Of a DNA stretch of 64,000 nucleotides, positions 23,971 through 30,492 are shown in pieces. Origin of the DNA: Acidobacteriota bacterium (GTDB lineage Bacteria; Acidobacteriota; Vicinamibacteria; Fen-336); assembly GCA_011526565.1 (NCBI GenBank), contig WYBL01000123.1:1-64000 (forward strand), read 5' to 3'. The position numbers and the translations under genes were made by a program. Below the pieces are notes generated by a model, which had not been told where the DNA came from, searched no databases, and saw nothing but the letters and a program-made list of their open reading frames with translations. Numbering within the stretch: the stretch's first letter is position 1; every line of letters begins with the position of its first letter.

Positions 23971-25004
23971 CGGCGCCAGTCGTTCTCGTGGGCCTTCATC
24001 CACTCGATCAACTCGTCGCCTTCCTGCGGGCCGCGCCCGGGGCTGGTGAGGAGGTCCGCCGCAACCTGGACGGGACCCGCGTACTGGAGCCCGTCCTTCA
24101 GCAGCGTGCGCTCGAAGACGCTTTCGTCGACGGCCTCCGCCAGCACGACGTTCGCACCGGCGTCCGCCGGACGCAGCGCGAGGCTCGCCGCGACGGCGTC
24201 GGCGTCGCGCACCCACACGGTCGCCAGCCGAGCCGGGGCGAGCGGGGCGAAGCGGGCCGCGGCCAGGCCTCCGGTGATCGCGTACGGCGCGTCGAGTCCA
24301 GCGAGCCGTTTCAGCAGCGCCGGCAGTCCCCGTGGCTCGAGGAATGTCCGAAGCCGTCCGCGAGAGTCGAGCGGAGCCTCGCGGGCCCAGCGACGAAGGA
24401 GCGCGGGCCAGTCGACGCTCTCGATGCGGCCACGGCCGCTCCGCGCGACCAGCGCCTCCGAGTCCAGCAGCGACAGCACCCGCGAAACGTAGCCGGCATC
24501 GACCCCCGTCAGCGCCGCGACCTCTCGCACGCCCGGCGGCGACTTCAGCTCGATGAGGCAGCGAACGACACGGCCCGCCTTGGGCCCACGCAACGAGCGC
24601 GCGGGCCGCTCCTCACGGTTCGGATCTTCGGACGCGCCCTGCGTCTCGATGAACAGCCCCGGCTCGGGCAGCACGATCCGCACGTTTCCCGTCAGATCGA
24701 GATAGCTGACGCCATTCTCCCGAAGCCGATCCCGAGTGCTCTCGGTGAGGAAGGGAGCCACCACCAGCGTCGTGGCGCGCCTCGTCGGCAGCCGTTCGAC
24801 CAGCGAACGCACGTCCCTGGGCGTGAGCCGCGCCCTCTCTTCCAGGGCAAGCGTCCCCGTCCTCAAGTCCGGGGCTGTCACCTCGACTGTCGCGCGGCCC
24901 TGAGGTGCGATCTCCCAGTCGGGCGGAAGCCTGCGCCGCAGCTCCTCGATCCCTCGAAAAGTGGAGTTGCCTCTAAAAGTCACGTTGCGCGACACGTGCA
25001 ACAT
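23967..25004 (-). CDS. AbiEi-like antitoxin / winged-helix regulator
   Basis: 345 residues. The central wHTH reads VVRCLIELKSPPGVREVAAL then TGVDAGYVSRVLSLLDSEALVAR (about 190-235), a MarR/IclR-like DNA-binding fold as in type IV AbiEi antitoxins. The C-terminal part (APYAITGGLAAARFAPL... VWVRDADAVAASL... KDGLQYAGPVQVAADLL) matches the AbiEi C-terminal antitoxin pattern. The first 150 residues include a restriction-endonuclease-like region (RATTLVVAPFLTESTRDRLR... VSYLDLTGNVRI). ATG at 25004 is used; it lies inside a nested dyad, so a later start is possible. The downstream toxin position holds only a 29-codon stump, so this looks like an orphan regulator. The divergent HigA gene is 88 bp away. 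Confidence 0.65.
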   Translation of the reverse strand: MLHVSRNVTFRGNSTFRGIEELRRRLPPDWEIAPQGRATVEVTAPDLRTGTLALEERARLTPRDVRSLVERLPTRRATTLVVAPFLTESTRDRLRENGVSYLDLTGNVRIVLPEPGLFIETQGASEDPNREERPARSLRGPKAGRVVRCLIELKSPPGVREVAALTGVDAGYVSRVLSLLDSEALVARSGRGRIESVDWPALLRRWAREAPLDSRGRLRTFLEPRGLPALLKRLAGLDAPYAITGGLAAARFAPLAPARLATVWVRDADAVAASLALRPADAGANVVLAEAVDESVFERTLLKDGLQYAGPVQVAADLLTSPGRGPQEGDELIEWMKAHENDWRR

Positions 25005-25020
25005 GATAATCTCGGGCAAC
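24966..25020. promoter_or_regulatory. Nested double dyad at the AbiEi-like gene start
   Basis: Four pentamers are symmetrical about position 24993: GTTGC (24966-24970), GTTGC (24984-24988), GCAAC (24998-25002) and GCAAC (25016-25020). Within the gene the first two belong to an 18-bp direct repeat (14 of 18 matches, 24953-24988). AbiEi is known to autorepress by binding inverted repeats at its own promoter, so this is a strong candidate operator; it overlaps the chosen start codon. Confidence 0.55.
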
Positions 25021-25045
25021 GTCGCCGACAAGCAGGACCCGCCAC

Positions 25046-25081
25046 CGCCTGGACCCGCTGAGGATCGTGGACTACCACTGA
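25046..25081 (+). pseudogene. C-terminal fragment of a HigB toxin
   Basis: Directly upstream of HigA (11-bp gap), the frame encodes RLDPLRIVDYH then stop. HigB toxins typically end in ...VDYH and are placed immediately before HigA, so this looks like the last codons of a lost higB. An in-frame TAA at 25007-25009 closes the frame upstream, and the AbiEi-like gene and its operator occupy the place of the rest. Confidence 0.45.
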
Positions 25082-25092
25082 GAGGTGAAGGC

Positions 25093-25395
25093 ATGACCCG
25101 AAAGGAACTGGAGCCGATTCCGCCCGGCGAGATCCTGCTCGAGGAGTTCATGCGGCCGCTTGGCCTCAGCGCGGCGGCGCTGGCGCGCGCGATCCGCGTG
25201 CCCCCGAACCGCGTCAGTCAGCTCCTCGCCGGCAAGCGCTCTGTCTCGGCCGACGCCGCCCTGCGCCTAGGCAAGTACTTCGGCGTGTCCCCCGAGATCT
25301 GGCTGGAGCTGCAGGCCGACTACGACCTGCGAGTGGCGCGGCGGACGACCTGGAGGCGCGTCGAGCGCCGAATCCCCGCCTGGCGTTCACCATGA
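25093..25395 (+). CDS. higA: HigA-family antitoxin / XRE-type regulator
   Basis: 100 residues. The N-terminus PIPPGEILLEEFMRPLGLSA is the HigA family hallmark, followed by the XRE helix-turn-helix ALARAIRVPPNRVSQLLAGKRSVSADAALRLGKYFGVSPEIWLELQ. The ATG at 25093 has AGGTGAAG just upstream. The usual partner HigB is reduced to a C-terminal scrap, so HigA survives alone, possibly as a regulator or as protection against a homologous toxin elsewhere. The stop codon lies inside the left arm of a long inverted repeat. Confidence 0.85.
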   Translation: MTRKELEPIPPGEILLEEFMRPLGLSAAALARAIRVPPNRVSQLLAGKRSVSADAALRLGKYFGVSPEIWLELQADYDLRVARRTTWRRVERRIPAWRSP

Positions 25396-25430
25396 AAATC
25401 GAACACTAACCTTTCGATTTTCACGGTGAA
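25386..25430. repeat. 18-bp inverted repeat overlapping the end of higA
   Basis: TTCACCATGAAAATCGAA (25386-25403) and TTCGATTTTCACGGTGAA (25413-25430) are inverted with one mismatch and a 9-nt AT-rich loop. The arms are much more AT-rich than the neighbourhood, and no T-tract follows. It could terminate transcription from either side, be an operator, or be the end of a lost mobile element. Confidence 0.6.
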
Positions 25431-25531
25431 TTGACCGGCCTGGGAGTCCTCCGGTCCCGGGCTGCTCGTGCCCCTCGCTGCCCTGGCGGAGCCCGGACGC
25501 CTCGCCAAGCTGACCCGCCGCGACGGTCCCG

Positions 25532-26242
25532 TCAGGGCGCTGACGTGGCCGAACAGGCCTGGCTCGGCAGTCCCATGGCCACGAGGGTCATCTCGAGATC
25601 CGGCGGCAGCGGTGCTTCCGCGACGAGGCGTCCACCACTGGGGTGGGGCAGCTCGAGTCGCTCCGCGTGCAGCGCCAGTCGCGCCAGCCCGAACCGCCCC
25701 CGCACGAACCGGTTGTGCCGCAGGTCGCCGTGGTAGGCGTCCCCTAGGATCGGGTGCCCGAGCCCGGCCAGGTGCCGTCGCAACTGGTGCGGCCGGCCCG
25801 TCTCAGGCCGGGCCCGCACCAGCGCGTAGCGCGCGGTGGCGTAGCGCCCCACGGGCGCGTCGACCTCGGCCCGCGCCAGCACCTCCCACTCCGTCGCCGC
25901 CTCCTGCTCGACGCCCCGATCGTCCACCAGCGGCCGTTCGACCCGCCCGCTCTCCGGCGGAAACCCGCGCACGATGGCGAGATACGACTTCGCCACGGCG
26001 CGCGAGGCGAACGCCTCGCCGAGCGCCCGCGCCGCCTCGGGGTCGAGCGCGAAGGCCAAGGCCCCGGAACACCCCCGGTCCAGCCGATGCACTGGGTAGA
26101 CCCGCTGCCCGAGCTGCCCCCGCAGCCAGCGCAGGCACGTGTCGCGATCCCCGGCCTGGGCGCTCGCGTGCACGACCAGCCCCGCGGGCTTGTCGACCAC
26201 GCACACGCGTTCGTCCCGATGGATCACCGGCAGCAGCTTCAT
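25532..26242 (-). CDS. truC: RluA-family pseudouridine synthase (TruC-like)
   Basis: 236-residue pseudouridine synthase. The catalytic motif HRLDRGCSGALAFAL has the nucleophilic Asp at residue 55; KPAGLVVHAS (18-27) and RPHQLRRHLAGLGHPILGD are further family motifs. Short length and absence of an S4 domain point to TruC (tRNA U65) over RluA/RluC/RluD, but RluA-type enzymes overlap in sequence. The gene stands alone, convergent with higA across about 135 bp that hold the inverted repeat. Confidence 0.85.
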   Translation of the reverse strand: MKLLPVIHRDERVCVVDKPAGLVVHASAQAGDRDTCLRWLRGQLGQRVYPVHRLDRGCSGALAFALDPEAARALGEAFASRAVAKSYLAIVRGFPPESGRVERPLVDDRGVEQEAATEWEVLARAEVDAPVGRYATARYALVRARPETGRPHQLRRHLAGLGHPILGDAYHGDLRHNRFVRGRFGLARLALHAERLELPHPSGGRLVAEAPLPPDLEMTLVAMGLPSQACSATSAP

Positions 26243-26340
26243 CCGCGCCGATTCTCGCCGTTGACAGCCTTTTGCGCTTGTCCACGAACGCCCGCCCTCC
26301 CCCTGGCGTAACCTCGCAATACAGGCACAGGGAGAAAGCG

Positions 26341-27597
26341 ATGACGAGGAGCGGACTGGCGCTGGCGATCTGCGGCGCGCTGGCGATGGGCCCGGCGGCT
26401 TCGGCTGGCGAGAAGCGGCTGGAGTGGTCGACTCCGTCGGCCGACGCGAAGGCGGCGCTCGCCGAGCTGCAAAAGGGCGTCGAGAACTTCCAGCCCCAGG
26501 CGGCGCTCCAGGCGCTGGCCCAGAAGGTCGTTGCGGCCGATCCCCAGTTCGCGATGGGCCACTACTACCTCTCCGCGGTCACCCCGCCCCCCGAGAACCA
26601 GAAGCACCTCCAGAAGGCCGCCGAGCTCGCCGCCCGCGCGTCCGACGGCGAGCGCCGCTTCATCGAGACGATGGTGGTCGCCCGCAGCGCACGCGCCCTC
26701 GATGCCCAGGCGGCCCTCGACCAGCTCGCGGCCGACTTCCCCGGCGAGCGCGTCGTCCAGATGCTCCGCGGCCAGCTCCTGATGGGCGGCGGCCGTCTCG
26801 ACGATGCCCTCGCCGCCTTCGACAAGGCCCTGAAGATCGACGACTCGACCGCCCGCGCCCACACCCTGGCCGCCAACATCCGCATCCTCAAGGGCGAATA
26901 CGCGGCCGCCCGCAAGGGCTTCGAGGCCTCGCTGGCCCGGCTGCCGAAGGGCACCGCCCCTGGCGCCCAGCGCTACGGCACGGCCTTCACGTACCTGTAC
27001 GAGGGCCAGCCGGCGAAGGCGATCGAGGTGCTGCGCACCTACGTCGACGAGTACAAGAATGCGGGTTCGCCGTTCGGCTTCCCCGAGGTCTTCATCTGGA
27101 ACTCGATCGCCCGCATCCACCTCGAGAACGGCCAGCTCCCCGAGGCGATGAGCGCGTACGAGAAGGGCTACTCGAGCGTCCCCGGCAGCGGCCTCGACGA
27201 GACCCAGAAGAAGATCTGGCTCGGCCGCCTCCACCACGGCAAGGGCCGCACCCTGGCCCGCCTCGGCCAGCACGACGCAGCGTGGAAGGAAGCCCAGATC
27301 ATCCGCAGGATGATCGACGAGGGCGGCGAGCAGGGGAAGCAGTTCGAGCCCGCCTGGCACTACATCGCCGGTTACCTGAAGCTCGAGTCGGGCGACGTCC
27401 CCGGCGCCCTGACCCACCTCAAGCAGGCCAGCCCCCAGGACCCCTTCCACACGCTGCTGCTGGCCCGCGCCTACGAGCGTGCCGGCGACAAGGCGGCGGC
27501 GAAGAAGGCCTACGAGGAGGTCGCCGCCTTCAACCAGAACACCCTGGAGCGCGCGCTGTCCTACCCGGAGGCGAAGAAGAAGCTGTCCGGGATGTAG
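26341..27597 (+). CDS. Secreted TPR-repeat protein
   Basis: 418 residues with a signal peptide (MTRSGLALAICGALAMGPAA). The mature part is entirely helical repeats of TPR type: FAMGHYYLSAV, RVVQMLRGQLLMGGGRLDDAL, STARAHTLAANIRILKGEYA, AEALRT-like and IRIHLENGQLPEAMSAYEKG segments. TPR proteins are scaffolds for periplasmic complexes; the partner is not evident. ATG at 26341 has AGGGAGAAA upstream. A TTGACA (26261-26266) lies in the 98-bp divergent gap with truC but lacks a clear -10. Confidence 0.75.
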   Translation: MTRSGLALAICGALAMGPAASAGEKRLEWSTPSADAKAALAELQKGVENFQPQAALQALAQKVVAADPQFAMGHYYLSAVTPPPENQKHLQKAAELAARASDGERRFIETMVVARSARALDAQAALDQLAADFPGERVVQMLRGQLLMGGGRLDDALAAFDKALKIDDSTARAHTLAANIRILKGEYAAARKGFEASLARLPKGTAPGAQRYGTAFTYLYEGQPAKAIEVLRTYVDEYKNAGSPFGFPEVFIWNSIARIHLENGQLPEAMSAYEKGYSSVPGSGLDETQKKIWLGRLHHGKGRTLARLGQHDAAWKEAQIIRRMIDEGGEQGKQFEPAWHYIAGYLKLESGDVPGALTHLKQASPQDPFHTLLLARAYERAGDKAAAKKAYEEVAAFNQNTLERALSYPEAKKKLSGM

Positions 27598-27610
27598 CGC
27601 TCGAAGCGGT

Positions 27611-27639
27611 TTGACCGCCACTCCGGGCACGGCTAGTGT
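27611..27639 (+). promoter_or_regulatory. Predicted sigma-70 promoter, possibly giving a leaderless message
   Basis: TTGACC (27611-27616), a 17-bp spacer, then TAGTGT (27634-27639). Transcription would start at about 27646, only a few bases before the ATG at 27650, and no Shine-Dalgarno sequence is present. Confidence 0.5.
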
Positions 27640-27649
27640 CGTCGCCCGA

Positions 27650-28567
27650 ATGGAAACGACCCGGGTCGATGCGGTCCTGCCCCTGACTCTGCGTGATTGC
27701 GACCGAGCGCAGATCCTCCTCGATTCGCTCGAGACCTTCTTCCCGGACCTGCACACGCTCCACGTGATCGTGCCCGATCACCAGCGCGAGGCCATCGCTT
27801 CGACGCTTCGCTTCTCCCGCATAGCCCTGCGGACCGAAGGAGACGTCCTGCCGGAGCTGGCGTTCTGGCGACGCCTGTTCCGCGCGACCGTCGCCTACCG
27901 GCGGCGGCCTGATGGCTGGTACGTGCAGCAACTCGCGAAAATGGCCGGGCCGCGGTACGTCGGGTCCGATCACTACCTCACGCTGGACGCCGATGTCGTC
28001 TGCACCCGTCCGACCCGGGCGTCGGACCTGATCATCGACGGACGGTCGCTCTGCCAGAGGGCGACCTCGGAGACCGAACACGCCGACTGGTGGCAGTGGT
28101 CGGAGCGCGCGCTTCGCATGCAGCGCCGGACCAGGTTGTTCCCCGGGGCGACGCCGCTCTTCTATGCGACGGACGGCATGCGCCAGCTTCATGCCTACCT
28201 CGAATCGCTCGCCAACCCGGTCCTTCGCGGAGTCTCCCGGCTGCTGAGCGACCCGTCCCTGATGACCTCATGGTGTGCGGTCCTGTTGTATCGCCTCCCC
28301 TGGGCCGAACACTTCCTCTACCACCTGTTCCTCGAGAACCGGGACCTCTTCGGCCGCTATCACGTCGACTGCCACGACGTGGCTTCGCGACCGCTGCACG
28401 ATCACTCGGTCTGGGGCCGCGGCGAGTTCGAGACCTGGCAACCCGCCCGCGCCTTTGGTCCGGATGGCCCGTACTTCTGCGTCGTGCAGTCGTGGCTGGG
28501 CATCGCACCAGACGATGTCCGTCGCCGGCTGGCGGACTTCATCCCCGCTCTCGCACCCCGCGCCTGA
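27650..28567 (+). CDS. DUF6492-family glycosyltransferase-like protein
   Basis: 305 residues, recognised as a DUF6492-type protein (GT-A-like fold of unknown acceptor). Key features are ADAVLPLTLRDCDRAQILL at the N-terminus, YLTLDADVVCTRP (109-121) with a DAD metal-binding triad as in nucleotide-sugar transferases, QQLAKM, and the C-terminal HDHSVWGRGEFETWQPARA. It is downstream of its own predicted promoter and convergent with the omega-amidase gene (5 bp). Confidence 0.6.
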   Translation: METTRVDAVLPLTLRDCDRAQILLDSLETFFPDLHTLHVIVPDHQREAIASTLRFSRIALRTEGDVLPELAFWRRLFRATVAYRRRPDGWYVQQLAKMAGPRYVGSDHYLTLDADVVCTRPTRASDLIIDGRSLCQRATSETEHADWWQWSERALRMQRRTRLFPGATPLFYATDGMRQLHAYLESLANPVLRGVSRLLSDPSLMTSWCAVLLYRLPWAEHFLYHLFLENRDLFGRYHVDCHDVASRPLHDHSVWGRGEFETWQPARAFGPDGPYFCVVQSWLGIAPDDVRRRLADFIPALAPRA

Positions 28568-28572
28568 GCAGG

Positions 28573-29343
28573 TCAGGCGCGCTCGTTCCGGCGATCCGGC
28601 AGTACCGGGAACGTCGCCCGCGCCTCGCGGATGCGCTCGGGGTCCAGGTCCGCCAGCAGCATCGTCTCCGCGACAGCCGCGTGCCCCAGCGTCTCGCCCC
28701 AGGCGTCGACGATTCGGCTGTCGCCCGTGTACACGAGGTTGTTGCCGGTGCCGACGCGGTTCACGCCCACGACGTAGGCCTGGTTCTCGATCGCCCGCGC
28801 GACGAGCAGCGAAGTCCAGTGCGCCCGTCGCCGCTCCGGCCAGTTCGCGACCACGAGATACGCATCGACCTCGGGTGCCAGGTTCCAGAACAGATCCGCG
28901 AAGCGCAGGTCGTAGCAGACGAAGAGCGCGCAGCGCAGGCCCTCCACGTCGACCACGGCCGTCTCGGCGCCCGCGGCGTAGTACCGATCCTCCTTCGCGT
29001 ACGTGAACGGATGGATCTTGCAGGAGCGGTGCAGCTCCCCGCCCGGCGCAGCAAGCGTGAGGACGTTGTGGGGCCGGTCGAAGCCCTCGAACCGGACCGG
29101 GATCGACCCGCCGACCCAGATCCCGTGTCGCCGCGCCTGCTCGACGAGGAACCCCGTGGACGGCCCATCTGGAGGTTCCTCGACCCGCGCGGTGTCCATC
29201 GTGAAGCCGCACGAGAACATCTCCGGCAGCAGCGCGAGCCGCGCGCCGGCAGAGGCCGCCGTGGCGATCCAGGCCCCGGCCTTCGCGAAGTTCGCGGCCT
29301 TGTCCTCCCAGGCGAGGTCGAGCTGGAGCGCCGCGACCTTCAT
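28573..29343 (-). CDS. Carbon-nitrogen hydrolase, omega-amidase (YafV/Nit2-like)
   Basis: 256-residue nitrilase-superfamily enzyme with the full Glu-Lys-Cys triad: E41 (LLPEMFSCGF), K109 (CKIHPFTY) and C143 (FVCYDLRFAD). YafV/Nit2 enzymes hydrolyse 2-oxoglutaramate and 2-oxosuccinamate, the 2-oxoacid amides left when glutamine or asparagine act as amino donors. The pairing supports this: its ATG overlaps the stop of an aminotransferase gene (ATGA) of the glutamine transaminase type. Start at 29343 fits the family N-terminus MKVAALQLDLAWEDK. Confidence 0.85.
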   Translation of the reverse strand: MKVAALQLDLAWEDKAANFAKAGAWIATAASAGARLALLPEMFSCGFTMDTARVEEPPDGPSTGFLVEQARRHGIWVGGSIPVRFEGFDRPHNVLTLAAPGGELHRSCKIHPFTYAKEDRYYAAGAETAVVDVEGLRCALFVCYDLRFADLFWNLAPEVDAYLVVANWPERRRAHWTSLLVARAIENQAYVVGVNRVGTGNNLVYTGDSRIVDAWGETLGHAAVAETMLLADLDPERIREARATFPVLPDRRNERA

Positions 29344-30491
29344 GCCCGCAGCCGCGCCAGTCGACGCAGGCCCTCGTCGAGCGTCGCGTCGGTCTTGCAG
29401 AAGGCGAAGCGCACGTACCCGCGGCCCTCCTCGGCGTTCGCGTAGAAGGCCGAGTTCGGGATCGCCGCCACGCCCACCTTCTCGGGCAGCGCGCGGCACA
29501 GCGCCACCTCGTCGTCGAAGCCGAGCGGCCGGGCGTCGCCGAGCACGAAGTAGGTCCCGGCCGGCGCCACGACCCCGAAGCCGGCCGCGCGCAGCCCCGC
29601 CACCATCCGATCGCGCCGGGCGCGGTAATCACCCGTGAGCGCCGTGTAGTACTCGTCGTCTGCGGCGAGGGCGACGGCCGCCGCGTGCTGGAACGGCGTC
29701 TGCGAGCAGAAGGTCAGGAACTGGTGCGCCGTGCGCACCGCGGTTGCCAGCGCGGGTGGCGCGCAGGTCCAGCCGATCTTCCAGCCGGTGAGGCTGAAGG
29801 TCTTGCCTGCCGACGAGATCGTGACCGTGCGCTCGCGCATCCCCGGCAGCGTCGCCAGCGGCACGTGTTCGCCCTCCATCACGATGTGCTCGTACACCTC
29901 GTCGCTGATCGCCACGAGGTGCCGCTCGCGGCACAGCGCGGCGATCGCCTCAAGCTCGACCCGCGTGAACACCTTCCCGGCGGGGTTGTGGGGAGTGTTG
30001 AGCAGGATCGCCCGTGTGCGCGGCGAAACCGCGGCCCGCAGCGCGTCGACGTCCAGCGCGAAGTCGGGCCCGCGCAGCGTGACGAAGCTGGGTCGCGCCT
30101 GGGCGATCGCCAGACAGGCGGGGTAGGAGTCGTAGAACGGCTCGAACAGCACGACCTCGTCGCCGGGGTCGAGCATGCCCAGGAGGGTGGCTGCGATCGC
30201 CTCGGTGGCGCCAGAGGTCACGGTCACCTCCGACTCCGGGTCGTACTCAAGCCCGTAGAACCGCCGCTGGTGCTCGCTGACGGCTCGCGCCAGCTCCAGC
30301 GTCCCCGACGAGCGGCAGTACTGGTTGTGCCCGGCCCGGATCGCGGCCTGCGCCGCCTCCTTGACGAACTCCGGCCCGTCGAAATCGGGGAACCCCTGCC
30401 CGAGGTTCACGGCCCCGTGGCGCACGGCCAGGGCAGTGACCTCCGCGAAGATGGAAGTTCCGAAGGGGGCGAGTCGCTGTGCCGTCTTCAT
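29340..30491 (-). CDS. Class I/II PLP-dependent aminotransferase (YbdL / glutamine transaminase K-like)
   Basis: 383-residue fold-type I aminotransferase. Features: VNLGQGFPDFDGPEFVKEA near the N-terminus, TSGATEAIAATLLGML, NTPHNPAGK (165-173), SDEVYEHIV and the PLP-lysine motif SSAGKTFSLTGWKIGW (Schiff-base K230). YbdL/KAT members use methionine, glutamine or aromatic amino acids. The translational overlap with an omega-amidase suggests glutamine (or asparagine) as donor, as in methionine salvage. The acyltransferase gene ends 1 bp before its start, making a three-gene leftward operon. Confidence 0.87.
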   Translation of the reverse strand: MKTAQRLAPFGTSIFAEVTALAVRHGAVNLGQGFPDFDGPEFVKEAAQAAIRAGHNQYCRSSGTLELARAVSEHQRRFYGLEYDPESEVTVTSGATEAIAATLLGMLDPGDEVVLFEPFYDSYPACLAIAQARPSFVTLRGPDFALDVDALRAAVSPRTRAILLNTPHNPAGKVFTRVELEAIAALCRERHLVAISDEVYEHIVMEGEHVPLATLPGMRERTVTISSAGKTFSLTGWKIGWTCAPPALATAVRTAHQFLTFCSQTPFQHAAAVALAADDEYYTALTGDYRARRDRMVAGLRAAGFGVVAPAGTYFVLGDARPLGFDDEVALCRALPEKVGVAAIPNSAFYANAEEGRGYVRFAFCKTDATLDEGLRRLARLRA

Positions 30492-30492
30492 G

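Noticed and set aside
20857..25061. Long frames on both strands overlapping the metallopeptidase gene
   Set aside because: Low-complexity Arg/Pro/Ala or Val/Glu/Arg composition; the peptidase frame has signal peptide, HELVH and propeller motifs.
26261..26290. TTGACA upstream of the TPR gene as a promoter
   Set aside because: No -10-like hexamer at 16-18 bp; only the -35-like element is good.
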